This document shows, piece by piece, positions 33,888 to 42,845 of a stretch of 56,689 nucleotides of DNA (positions within the stretch are counted from its first letter, which is position 1; each line of letters begins with the position of its first letter). A model generated the notes under the pieces. That model was not told the DNA's origin and searched no databases. It saw only the letters and a list, made by a program, of their open reading frames with translations. Source of the stretch: Sphingomonas tagetis (GTDB lineage Bacteria; Pseudomonadota; Alphaproteobacteria; Sphingomonadales; Sphingomonadaceae); assembly GCF_024211275.1 (NCBI RefSeq), contig NZ_JAMLDX010000023.1, positions 1-56,689 on the forward strand. The letters run 5' to 3'. Both the position numbers and the translations under genes were made by a program.

Positions 33888-36497
33888 CTAATAGTTGAAG
33901 GAGATGCTCGCCCCGACGATGCGCGGTTCGCTGAACTGCTTGCTCGAGAAACCGAGCGAGTTGTTCAGCGGGGTTGCCGAGGTTGCATAGATTTCCTCGA
34001 ACAGATTGCGTGCGAAGATGCTGGCGGTGACGCCGTCCAACCCCATGATGTCACGCCAATCGAGGCGCACGTTGACGATGCCGAAGCCGTCCTCGCGCAC
34101 CGCTTGCCGCGCACTCTCGCCATAGATCTGGATGTAGCGGTTCGCGGCCGTGAGGTAGTAAGCCTCCGACTGATAGGTGAACTGGCCGGTGATCGACACC
34201 GTGCCCTTATCCCCGGCGAGCGGGATGTCGTAAGTCGCGTTCGCATTCAGCTTGTGACGCGGGGCGTTCTGGAACGGATTGTCCTTGAGGTCGATATTCG
34301 TGCCGGCCGGGGCGGCGCCATAAGGGTCCGCACCGATCCACGAGGTATAGCGGGTACCGTTGAACGAATAGTTCAGGCCGAACGTCAGCTCGCGCGTCGG
34401 CGCTACCGTCAGCTCGACCTCGACGCCCTCCAGCTCACCCTTCGCCACGTTGGCGACATAGGACGCGACCGCATTGTTGAGGACGGAGGTGAACGACCGC
34501 TGGATATCCGAGTAGGTCGCCTTATACCCCGCCACGTTCAGCCGCCCGCGCATATCGCCGAGATTGAAGTCCCATTTGAAGCCGACTTCGACATCTTCGA
34601 TATTCTCCGAGCCATATTGCAGCTGGAAGTTCGGTGCGCCGATCGCGGATGAGTTGTTGAGGCCACCCGGCACATATCCTTTGCGCGTCGAGGCATAGAT
34701 CATGAGTTTGGGTGTCGGCTTGTAATCGATCGAGAAATTATAGTTGGTGCCGCTGGTCTTGAGCGCCTGGGTCGTCAGCGTAGGCGACGGCGTGTAGACG
34801 CCGGTAACCGGATTGGTGACGGCAGCGCGCGTGAGCAGCAGGAAATCATCCTTCGTGTGACGGACGCCGGCGGTCAGGTGAACGCCGTCGAGCAAGCCAT
34901 CCAGCCCGAGCGTGGCCTGTCCGTACCACGCACTCTGATTGGCGCGCCCGCCAACGGTGAATGGCCGGTTGGCGCCATAGCCCAGATTGACGGTGGTCAC
35001 GCCGCCCAGGCTCTTCTGCACGCCACCGACATTGACCAGATCGACCGTGCTCGGCGCGTGCTGGTAATAATAGCCGCCGACGAAGGCCAGGCGATCGCCG
35101 AACAGTGTGCCCGACAACTGCGTCTCGTTCGAATAGAATTTTTCGCCCGGACCGACCGCGATCTGCGCCGTGTTGCCGGCCTGGTTGCCGGAAAGGCCGG
35201 CGCCGACGCCGACATAAAGCGTCAGCAACTCGTCGGGCACGCCGCTGACGTTCAGGCCGGCATAGCCGCGCGTACGCTGATAGCCGAAGATGTTCTTGAG
35301 CTGCAGCTGAAGCGGGCCGAGTTCCGGCAAGGTCAATTCGGTCCGATTGATGACCGATTCATGCGTGATACGTTCGTTGAAATAGGTGGCGTTGCCAGAC
35401 AGCGTGCGGCGCAGCTCGTCCCCGCCACGCGCGGTGCGCGCGGATTCAGCGGCGAGATTGGCCTTGGTCGACGCCATGATGGCTAGGCGCTGTGCCACGC
35501 AGGCGGACACGGTCGACGCCCATCCCGATGCCACAGCCGCCCCGCAGGCCGCGTCGAACGCGGTCGTATTGGCCGGCAGATTGAACAGCGGGAAATTCGG
35601 ATTGTACCCGACCGCGAGATATGCGCCGGAGGCTTGGCTCGCATGGAAACGGTTGTAGATCGTCGTGTTCTTGAACCAGGACGCCGGCTGGAACAGCACC
35701 GTCAGCCGCTGCGCCTCGTTATTGGTCTCGTCCAGCTTTCGGTCGGTGCCGATGACCGTGGTATAGCCGTTGCGGTGATTGTACTGAGCCGCGGCGCGGA
35801 TCGCCAGAACGCCATCGATGATCGGTACGCTGACCGCCAGCGTCCCCTGGAAATAGCCGAGATTGCCAAGCGCAAGGCCGCCAGTCGCCTTGAAGTCGTT
35901 GAGATCGGGTGCCGCCGGCGTGATCAGCACCGCGCCGGCGGTAGAGGAACGACCGAACAACGTGCCTTGCGGCCCCTTTAGCACCTGCACCGATTCAAGA
36001 TCGTACATCGGCGTTCCGGCGCTGGTATCGATGCCCAGATTGTTCGTCGGCGTGGGAATTTCCGCGAAATAGGTGCCGACCGTAGGCGTGCTGGTACTTT
36101 GACCCGAGAGGCCGCGCATGCCGTAGGTGCCGCCGGTCTGGCCAAAGCGGCTGGCAATGCTGAGCGAGGGGACCTTTTGCTGAAGGTCGCTCTGGTCCGA
36201 CACCTGTTCGCGCTGCAGTTGTTCGGTGGTCATCGCGGTCACGGCCTGGGGCACGTCCTGCAGGCGTTCGTCGCGGCGACGGGCGGTGACGACGATATCA
36301 CCGAGCGGGCCGCCTTCATATTGGTCCGCACCTTGACGATCCTGCGCTGCAGCGGCGGGGCTGGCCTGCGCCGCAGCGCCAGCTGGGCTGGACTCATCGG
36401 CTGCGAGCGCAGGTGTAGCGCCAACGCCCGCGAGGATGGACGCGCCGATCGTTGCGAGCAGCAATGACTTCGACTTCCTGATCTTCGGCTGTGCCAT
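33888..36497 (-). CDS. TonB-dependent outer-membrane receptor
   Basis: An 869-residue outer-membrane barrel with plug domain for energy-dependent uptake. A signal peptide (1-32, ending TPALA) precedes an Ala/Gln-rich linker and the TonB box around DIVVTAR (68-74); the plug follows with DVPQAVTAMTTEQL and the RSSTAGAVLITP region. The C-terminus ends SISFNY with an aromatic last residue, as in barrel proteins. The ATG at 36497 has GGGAGGG upstream. It resembles the large sphingomonad receptor families used for hydrophobic or aromatic substrates rather than siderophores. It heads the minus-strand operon with the cupins and MFS gene. Confidence 0.93.
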   Translation of the reverse strand: MAQPKIRKSKSLLLATIGASILAGVGATPALAADESSPAGAAAQASPAAAAQDRQGADQYEGGPLGDIVVTARRRDERLQDVPQAVTAMTTEQLQREQVSDQSDLQQKVPSLSIASRFGQTGGTYGMRGLSGQSTSTPTVGTYFAEIPTPTNNLGIDTSAGTPMYDLESVQVLKGPQGTLFGRSSTAGAVLITPAAPDLNDFKATGGLALGNLGYFQGTLAVSVPIIDGVLAIRAAAQYNHRNGYTTVIGTDRKLDETNNEAQRLTVLFQPASWFKNTTIYNRFHASQASGAYLAVGYNPNFPLFNLPANTTAFDAACGAAVASGWASTVSACVAQRLAIMASTKANLAAESARTARGGDELRRTLSGNATYFNERITHESVINRTELTLPELGPLQLQLKNIFGYQRTRGYAGLNVSGVPDELLTLYVGVGAGLSGNQAGNTAQIAVGPGEKFYSNETQLSGTLFGDRLAFVGGYYYQHAPSTVDLVNVGGVQKSLGGVTTVNLGYGANRPFTVGGRANQSAWYGQATLGLDGLLDGVHLTAGVRHTKDDFLLLTRAAVTNPVTGVYTPSPTLTTQALKTSGTNYNFSIDYKPTPKLMIYASTRKGYVPGGLNNSSAIGAPNFQLQYGSENIEDVEVGFKWDFNLGDMRGRLNVAGYKATYSDIQRSFTSVLNNAVASYVANVAKGELEGVEVELTVAPTRELTFGLNYSFNGTRYTSWIGADPYGAAPAGTNIDLKDNPFQNAPRHKLNANATYDIPLAGDKGTVSITGQFTYQSEAYYLTAANRYIQIYGESARQAVREDGFGIVNVRLDWRDIMGLDGVTASIFARNLFEEIYATSATPLNNSLGFSSKQFSEPRIVGASISFNY

Positions 36498-36964
36498 CTT
36501 CAATACCCTCCCAAAGTGCCGTTGATTTTTATCCAGCATGCTCGCCGGTGTTCCTAAAGAGTGATGCAACCAAGCCGGCAGCGATAAGTGCGTTTTCCGG
36601 CTGCACCTGCAATTTTGCTCATCATTGGCCGCGGCGGGCACCCCCTTCGGCATGGTGACCCTCGCCTCGCCTCTTCAGTTTCCCTGCGTTGCTGCCCATC
36701 CGGACGCGGGGGGCGGGCTCCCGCCATCCAGTCGTGCGAAGCGCCGAACCGCGCGCTCCAATACGCAGTAGTTCCGGCGAACAACCCATGGGACAGGTCA
36801 TTGCGTCAGTGCGTGCGCCGAAATCCGCTGCTTGAGCATCGCGGCGTGGGATAGCGGCACGAGATAGAAGATGGCGCGCGCCGGGAGAGACGTGAGGTGG
36901 ATCTAGTGGAACTTGCCGATCTGTGCCGGCGCGCCTTAAACAACCCGCTGCAAGGGTCGGCCCG
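36498..36964. promoter_or_regulatory. Divergent intergenic region between the TonB receptor and the flavoprotein
   Basis: This 467-base stretch separates two divergent operons and should contain both promoters. It is AT-richer just upstream of the receptor start (around 36525-36535). Apart from the small frame at 36906 I see no convincing gene; other frames lack any family resemblance. No clear operator palindrome was found by eye. Confidence 0.4.
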
Positions 36965-36968
36965 ATGA
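36906..36968 (+). other. Possible 20-codon ORF coupled to the flavoprotein gene
   Basis: A GTG at 36906 with GAGG nine bases before it opens a 20-codon frame (MELADLCRRALNNPLQ...) whose TGA overlaps the flavoprotein ATG (ATGATG). A translated leader is possible. It has no known relatives to my knowledge and could be chance. Confidence 0.25.
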
Positions 36969-38647
36969 TGCGTCCCGGCGCAGCGCCGCCTGCGGGGCAG
37001 CGCGACCATGACCTCGTGATCGTCGGAAGCGGTGCGGGCGCGCTGATCGGGGCGCTGCGTGCCCGCGCGCTCGGCTTGTCGCCCGTCATTCTCGAGAAGC
37101 AGGACAAGATCGGCGGCTCGACCGGGCTGTCGGGCGGCGTGTTGTGGGTGCCGATGAACCCGGTGATCCAGCGCGCGGGCGTGGCGGACTCCTATGAACT
37201 GGCCTGGTCCTATCTCGAGCATCTGGTCGGCAGGGACGGCGGGCGCGGCGCCACGCCGGAACGGTGGCGCGCGTTCTTGAGTAGCGGCCCGGAAATGGTC
37301 GATTTCCTCGAGGGATGCGGCATTCCGTTCAAACATTGCACGCACCGCTCGGACTATCATGACGAACTTCCTGGCGGATTGGCGGAGGGTCGCTCGATCG
37401 AATCCACGATCGTCGACGGACATATGCTCGGCCCGTGGTTCGCGCATTTGCAAGGCACCGCCAACCCCTATCCCGTGATGGGGTCCGAGATGCGCTACAT
37501 CCTGCTGGCGCAGGCCCGGCTGAAGGGCACGGTGATGGCTGCGCGGATGTTGCTGCGCATGGCGAAGCAGCGCGTGCTCGGCCGGCACTATCTCGGCATC
37601 GGTGCCGCGCTGACTGCGCGGCTGCTCAAGCTGGTGCTCGATGCCGGCATTCCAGTGGTGATCAATGCGCCCGTCAAGCGATTGCTGACGGAGGGCGAGC
37701 GCGTCGTCGGCGTCGAGTATTCCCACGGCGGCGGCGACCATCAGCTGTTCGGCCGGCGCGGCGTGCTGCTGGCGGCGGGCGGGTTTTCGCATTCGAAGCG
37801 TCTGCGCGCGCAGCATGGCCCGGCGCCGAGTTCGACCGACTGGACCGCCAGCAATCCCGGAGACACGGGCGAGATGCTGGAGCAAGCCATGCAGCTCGGC
37901 GCGGCCACCGACATGATGGATTTCGCGTGGTGGATCCCCACCACGATGCTGCCCGGCGGGCAGCGCGCCTTCGTTGCCGCCGAACTGGCCAAGCCGGGGT
38001 GTATCGGGGTCGATCAGGCGGGGAACCGGTTCGTCGACGAGGCGGGGTCCTATGTCGCGTCCGGCCTGGCGATGTACGAGCGGCAGAAGAGCCAACCGGC
38101 AGTGCCCTGCTGGGCGATCATGGACCAGCGGTACCGCAATCGCTATCCCTGGGCGGGCAAGCTGCCATTCCAGATGCCGGACAGCTGGCTCACCACCGGA
38201 TATGTCAAACGCGCCAATTCAATCGAAGAGCTGGCGCGCCTGTGCGGGATCGATCCGCGCCAGCTGATCGCGACGGTCACGCGCTACAATCAGTTCGTCG
38301 ATAATGGCAGGGACGACGATTACGGGCGCGGATCGCGCCAGTACGACACCTATTACGCCGACCCGTTCCACCGGCCGAGTCCGACGCTGGGGCGCGTCGA
38401 TCAGGGTCCATTCTACGCTGTAAAATTCTATCCTGGCGATGTCGGTACTGCCGGCGGGCTGGTCTGCGACGACAAGGCCCGCGTGCTGCGCGAGGAAGGC
38501 TCACCGATCCAAGGGTTGTTTGCCGCCGGCAACATCACCGCGCCGACCTTTGGCCGAACCTATCCCGGGGCGGGCGCCAGCATCGCGCCCTCGGCCGTGT
38601 TCGGCTACATCGCCGCCACCACGGCGGCCGAGCAAACGCAAGCATGA
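36965..38647 (+). CDS. FAD-dependent dehydrogenase of the 3-ketosteroid delta1-dehydrogenase family
   Basis: A 560-residue flavoprotein. The dinucleotide motif VIVGSGAGALIGALRA (about 18-33) and the KstD-type block GGSTGLSGGVLWVP (50-63) are clear. The C-terminal FGRTYPGAGASIAPSAVFGY places Tyr533 and the following Gly where 3-ketosteroid dehydrogenases have catalytic residues. It could introduce a double bond next to a ketone in a steroid or other cyclic ketone. ATG codons at 36965 and 36968 are both possible. It heads a plus-strand operon with a Rieske oxygenase. Steroid substrate is not proven, as no other steroid-specific genes are in view. Confidence 0.87.
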   Translation: MMRPGAAPPAGQRDHDLVIVGSGAGALIGALRARALGLSPVILEKQDKIGGSTGLSGGVLWVPMNPVIQRAGVADSYELAWSYLEHLVGRDGGRGATPERWRAFLSSGPEMVDFLEGCGIPFKHCTHRSDYHDELPGGLAEGRSIESTIVDGHMLGPWFAHLQGTANPYPVMGSEMRYILLAQARLKGTVMAARMLLRMAKQRVLGRHYLGIGAALTARLLKLVLDAGIPVVINAPVKRLLTEGERVVGVEYSHGGGDHQLFGRRGVLLAAGGFSHSKRLRAQHGPAPSSTDWTASNPGDTGEMLEQAMQLGAATDMMDFAWWIPTTMLPGGQRAFVAAELAKPGCIGVDQAGNRFVDEAGSYVASGLAMYERQKSQPAVPCWAIMDQRYRNRYPWAGKLPFQMPDSWLTTGYVKRANSIEELARLCGIDPRQLIATVTRYNQFVDNGRDDDYGRGSRQYDTYYADPFHRPSPTLGRVDQGPFYAVKFYPGDVGTAGGLVCDDKARVLREEGSPIQGLFAAGNITAPTFGRTYPGAGASIAPSAVFGYIAATTAAEQTQA

Positions 38648-38735
38648 CACCGTCCCCCCGCGCGATGCACGCGTGGCTGACGATCGTCGTCCGCACGCGC
38701 CCGAAATCGAAAAATCCATACCGGAGAGCCGCAAC

Positions 38736-40133
38736 GTGAATATCGCCAACCCGTCCATGCCGATCGCCGAAGCGCCCGGCCTGACCTATCAGCAGCTGCT
38801 CGATCGCGAGGACATCGATCCGCCCCCTCCGCCCGTCTCACGCTTTCACAATCCGGTCGATCTGGGTGTCGAGCCAATCAAGGCGAGCCGCTACACCAGC
38901 CGCGAATTCTTCGAGCTCGAAGTCGAGAAAATGTGGCTCAAGACCTGGCAATATACCTGCCGGGAGGAAGAAATCCCGAACGCCGGCGACACATATGTCT
39001 TCGACCTGGTCGGCCGGTCGGTGCTGATCGTCCGCCAGCAGGACGGGGCGATCAAGGCGCTGCAGAATGTGTGCCGGCATCGCGGCCGCAAACTCGCAAC
39101 CCATGGCGGATGCAAGAGCCGGCTGCGCTGTCCCTATCACGGGCTGACCTGGAATATCGACGGATCGTTTCAGCATAATCCGTTCGCCTGGGATTTCCCG
39201 CAGGTCGATGAGGCCGCATTCGGGCTGCCCGAACTGCGCCTCGAGACCTGGGCGGGTTTCATCTTCATCAATTTCGACGCGGACGCCGCGCCGCTGCTCG
39301 GCCTGCTCGGCGCCTACCCCGAGCATATGGACCACTTCCAGATCGACGACAGCTACAAGGCGGTCCATCTCGGCAAGGTCGTGAACGCCAACTGGAAAGC
39401 GTGTGCCGAGGCGTTCCTCGAGTCTTCGCACGTCATCGGCACCCATCCGCAGGCGGCATCCTATGCCGGTTACGACCAGGTCCAATATGATCTGATCTCC
39501 GATCACGTCACGCGCTTCGTGGTGCCGATGGGCGTGACGAGCGAAGTGTGGACCGGGCCAGAGCTGTCCGACGAACAGAAGATTCGCGCAGCGCTGGGCA
39601 ATGGCAGCCGCGGCGGCCCTCCCGGTGCGGCGCTGGCCAAGCCGTTGCGTGAAGGCCAGACGATGCGCAACTATCTGGCGGAGATCGCGCGGGAGAATCT
39701 GGAGCGCGATACCGGGTACGATTTTTCCGCAAGGTCGGATGGCGAACTGCTCGACGGCTTTTCCTACGATGTCTTTCCCAACACCCACATCTGGGGCGGG
39801 TTCACGGTCAAGATTTGCTACCGCATCCGCCCCTATGGCATGGACCATGAGCGCAGCCTGCTCGAGATTTTCCTGATGAAAATCAAGCCAAAGGGCACCA
39901 ACCCGGCGCCAGCGCAATATCGCCTGCTCGGACCCGACGAGCTATTGGCCGACGCGCCGGAACTGGGCGGTTCCTATCTTGGCGGCCTGCTCGACCAGGA
40001 CGTCGCCAATCTCGGCCCGCAGCAGGATGGGTTGCGCGCGCTGGGGCCGGACGGCGAGCTGACGTTCGGGCGCTATTCGGACATGCGCTGCCGCAACCTG
40101 CACCGCATGATCGACGACTATCTCGCGCGTTGA
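38736..40133 (+). CDS. Rieske non-haem iron oxygenase, alpha subunit
   Basis: A 465-residue aromatic-ring-hydroxylating-type oxygenase. The Rieske ligands are Cys113, His115, Cys132 and His135 (CRHRG and CPYHG). The mononuclear iron site is His232 and His237 in FLESSHVIGTHPQ, with a distal carboxylate likely near LLDQDVANL. GGAG lies upstream of the GTG at 38736; in-frame codons further upstream overlap the flavoprotein gene and show no similarity. There is no beta subunit gene, so it may be a homotrimeric monooxygenase. Electrons may come from the ferredoxin encoded at 28374. Confidence 0.92.
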   Translation: MNIANPSMPIAEAPGLTYQQLLDREDIDPPPPPVSRFHNPVDLGVEPIKASRYTSREFFELEVEKMWLKTWQYTCREEEIPNAGDTYVFDLVGRSVLIVRQQDGAIKALQNVCRHRGRKLATHGGCKSRLRCPYHGLTWNIDGSFQHNPFAWDFPQVDEAAFGLPELRLETWAGFIFINFDADAAPLLGLLGAYPEHMDHFQIDDSYKAVHLGKVVNANWKACAEAFLESSHVIGTHPQAASYAGYDQVQYDLISDHVTRFVVPMGVTSEVWTGPELSDEQKIRAALGNGSRGGPPGAALAKPLREGQTMRNYLAEIARENLERDTGYDFSARSDGELLDGFSYDVFPNTHIWGGFTVKICYRIRPYGMDHERSLLEIFLMKIKPKGTNPAPAQYRLLGPDELLADAPELGGSYLGGLLDQDVANLGPQQDGLRALGPDGELTFGRYSDMRCRNLHRMIDDYLAR

Positions 40134-40185
40134 ACCTTCCCGATGATCGCCGCCAGCCCGAGCGGGCGGCCCAACATGTGAGCGC

Positions 40186-41823
40186 TTGTCAGTGGCAGAT
40201 AACGTAATCAAGGGACACGAGGCCGTCGCTGGTGCCCTGCTGGAGCATGGCGCGGACCTGATCTTCGGCGTCCTCGGCAATGCCAACATCTTCGTTCTCG
40301 ACAGCTTCCGTCGGCTGGGCGGCCGGTACGTACCGGCCGCCAATGAAGGCGGCGCGGTGCTGATGGGGCTGGCCTATGGCCGGTGCGCGGGGAAGGTCGG
40401 CGTGGCGACGGTGACGCACGGGCCCGGGCTGTGCAATTCGATCACGGCGCTGGTCGAGGGCGTCAAGTCGCGCATCCCCTTCGTGCTGCTTTGTGGCGAC
40501 ACGGCGCACACCAATCGCGAGAGCACCCAGAATATCCCGCAGCGCGAGCTGGTCATGTCGATCGGTGCGGGGTTCGAAGAGGCAATCTCGCCCGAGACGC
40601 TGCTGGGCGACATCGCCCGCGCGTTCCGCCGCGCGGAACTGGAGCGGCGGCCGATCGCGCTCAACTTTCCGGCCGATTTCCAATGGGCCGATGTCACTTA
40701 TGAAAAGGTGACGCTGCACCGGTTCGAGCGGCGCGCGATGGTGCCGGTCAGCGACGATCTCGACAATGCGGCCGGGATGATCGCCGCCGCGTCCAAGCCG
40801 ATCATCGTCGCGGGCCGTGGTGCCATCTCGCCCACCGGCAAGGCCGCGCTGCTCAGGCTGGCCGAGCGGACCGGCGCGCTGCTGTCGACGACCGTGCAGG
40901 CGCGCGACCTGTTCGATGGCGAGGCCTATAATCTCGGCATCTTCGGCACCTTGTCGACGCCCGCAGCGGTCGATGAGATCGTGGCGAGCGATTGCGTGCT
41001 TTTCTTCGGCTGTTCGATGAACGCTTACACGACCAGCCGTGGCGCCTTCATCGAAGGCAAGAAGGTGATCCAGTGCGACAATGATCCGGCCGCGATCAGC
41101 CGCTTCGTCGATCCCGACGCCGGGCTGCTCGGCGAGACCGATCTGGTCGCGCAAGCGCTGATCGACCTGCTCGATATGGCCGAAATCCCGCCAAGCGGTT
41201 ACCGCGATCCGGCCCTGCCCGAGCGGCTGGCTGCATCGACGCTGCCGCTACCGAACACCGCGACCGCGACGACCGTCGATTTCTACACCGCGCTGACCAC
41301 GATCGGGAATGCGATCCCGCGCGATCGCGTGCTGGTGAACGATTGTGGCCGGTTCGTCGTCGAGGGGCTCAAGGTGTTTCGGATCGCAAACCCGCAGCTC
41401 TATTATTTCGGGATCATGTCCGGCTGCATCGGCCTGGGGCTTGCGTCCGCCGTGGGAGCCTCATTCGCCGCGCCACATCTACCGACCTTGCTGGTCACCG
41501 GCGATGGCGGCTTCATGAACAACGGCCTGCTCGAGTTCAACACCGCGGTCCGCCAGGGCGTCGATCTGATCTGCGTCGTCTGCAACGACAGCGCCTATGG
41601 CATGGAGGTGGCGGAATTCACCCATCGCGACATGCCGCACGACATTGCGTTGATGAACTGGCCCGAGTTCGCACCAGTCGCCAAAGCGCTGGGCGCGCAG
41701 GGCGTTACGGTGCGCAACGACGCCGATCTCGCTAACGCGGTGGAGGCGATCAAGAACCGCAAGGGTCCGCTGCTGATCGATCTTAAGATCGACACGCTGG
41801 CGATGCCCAACCCGTTCCACTGA
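40186..41823 (+). CDS. Thiamine-diphosphate-dependent lyase/synthase (acetolactate synthase-like)
   Basis: A 545-residue ThDP enzyme with the three-domain pattern of acetolactate synthases, benzoylformate decarboxylases and 2-hydroxyacyl-CoA lyases. The catalytic glutamate is Glu54 (PAANEGGAVLMG). HGPGLCNSITALVEG is in the PYR domain, and GDGGFMNNGLLEFNTAV through CVVCNDSAYG is the ThDP-Mg site. The start is either TTG at 40186 or GTG at 40192. Its place in a catabolic operon with an oxygenase and acyl-CoA dehydrogenases argues for C-C bond cleavage or decarboxylation rather than amino-acid synthesis. Which reaction is not visible. Confidence 0.88.
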   Translation: MSVADNVIKGHEAVAGALLEHGADLIFGVLGNANIFVLDSFRRLGGRYVPAANEGGAVLMGLAYGRCAGKVGVATVTHGPGLCNSITALVEGVKSRIPFVLLCGDTAHTNRESTQNIPQRELVMSIGAGFEEAISPETLLGDIARAFRRAELERRPIALNFPADFQWADVTYEKVTLHRFERRAMVPVSDDLDNAAGMIAAASKPIIVAGRGAISPTGKAALLRLAERTGALLSTTVQARDLFDGEAYNLGIFGTLSTPAAVDEIVASDCVLFFGCSMNAYTTSRGAFIEGKKVIQCDNDPAAISRFVDPDAGLLGETDLVAQALIDLLDMAEIPPSGYRDPALPERLAASTLPLPNTATATTVDFYTALTTIGNAIPRDRVLVNDCGRFVVEGLKVFRIANPQLYYFGIMSGCIGLGLASAVGASFAAPHLPTLLVTGDGGFMNNGLLEFNTAVRQGVDLICVVCNDSAYGMEVAEFTHRDMPHDIALMNWPEFAPVAKALGAQGVTVRNDADLANAVEAIKNRKGPLLIDLKIDTLAMPNPFH

Positions 41824-41832
41824 GCGCGCGCC

Positions 41833-42843
41833 ATGGACCTTTTACTGAGCGACGAGCAGCAGGCACTGCAGGACTCCTTCCAGCGCGGCGTCATCAAGGA
41901 GCTGCCGATGGACCGTTTCCACGGCGCCAGCCGGGCGCCGGAGGATGGCAGCGCGTCGAAGACCTTCGCTGAGCTCGGCTGGCTGCGCATCAGCCTGGCC
42001 GAGGCGCTAGGCGGGCTCGGCATGGGCCATGCCGAAGAAGTACTGCTGTTCCGGGAGTTGGGCCGGAATCTGGGGCCGGTGTCGATGATGGCGGGCGTGC
42101 TCGCCGCGCGCGTTGCCGCGACGGCGGGCGACACGGAGCGCGCCGAAGCGATCCTCGACGGCGAGACGGACGTCGGCCTGATCGTCGCGGAGCGCGACGA
42201 CGCGCCGTCGGACGCGCCAGATCGATTCGCGCGGCTGTTTACGTCGGCGCCTTGCAGCACAGCGGTGATGGTACGGGCGGACCATGCGGTTCTCGTCGAG
42301 CTGCCCGATCCGGGTCCGGCTTTGCCCTGCCTCGACGAGACGCTGACGATGCACCGCGTCGATCTTCGCCGCGCGCGCGAAATCGCACGGATCGATGGGC
42401 CTGACCTGTGGCTGCACGGTCTGTTGCTGACCGCCGCCACGCTTGTCGGCCAGGCGGAGAGCGCGCGCGACATGATCCTTGAATATGCCAAGGTGCGCCA
42501 CACCTTCGGACGGCCGATCGGCGCCTACCAGGCGGTCCGCCATCCCATCGCGGAGATGACGGCGCGCTGCGAGCATGCGCGATGCCTGACCTATTACGCT
42601 GCCCTGGCACTCGACATGGGGCGTGACGACGCGGCGATGCAGGTCGCCGCGGCGCGTGTCGTCGCACAGGAGGCGGCCGCCCGGAACGCCGATGGGAACA
42701 TCCAGCTGCACGGCGCAGTGGGAATCACCGACGAGCTCAGGGCGCACCTGTTCATGAAGAAGAGCGTCATGTTGTCCAACCTGTTCGCCGGAAAGAAGCC
42801 CGCGCTTCGGCGCGTGCTCGACCAAGCGCTGATGGAGGTCTGA
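41833..42843 (+). CDS. Acyl-CoA dehydrogenase, shorter partner of a probable heteromeric pair
   Basis: A 336-residue acyl-CoA dehydrogenase-fold protein, shorter and more divergent than usual. It starts MDLLLSDEQQALQDSFQRGV; the C-terminal helical domain has YAKVRHTFGRPIGAYQAVRH and GNIQLHGAVGITDELRAHLF. It lies nine bases after the ThDP gene and three before a 390-residue paralogue. This short-plus-long arrangement mirrors the pair at 9186-11448. The two together probably form one heteromeric enzyme. Confidence 0.88.
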   Translation: MDLLLSDEQQALQDSFQRGVIKELPMDRFHGASRAPEDGSASKTFAELGWLRISLAEALGGLGMGHAEEVLLFRELGRNLGPVSMMAGVLAARVAATAGDTERAEAILDGETDVGLIVAERDDAPSDAPDRFARLFTSAPCSTAVMVRADHAVLVELPDPGPALPCLDETLTMHRVDLRRAREIARIDGPDLWLHGLLLTAATLVGQAESARDMILEYAKVRHTFGRPIGAYQAVRHPIAEMTARCEHARCLTYYAALALDMGRDDAAMQVAAARVVAQEAAARNADGNIQLHGAVGITDELRAHLFMKKSVMLSNLFAGKKPALRRVLDQALMEV

Positions 42844-42845
42844 CG

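Noticed and set aside
36806..38095. 429-codon minus-strand frame opposite the KstD-like gene
   Set aside because: Shadow frame; the plus-strand flavoprotein has clear motifs, this one none.
36965..40133. Definite assignment of a steroid-degradation pathway from the KstD-like and Rieske genes
   Set aside because: Resemblance is at family level only; no ring-cleavage dioxygenase, KstR-type regulator or other steroid marker is present.
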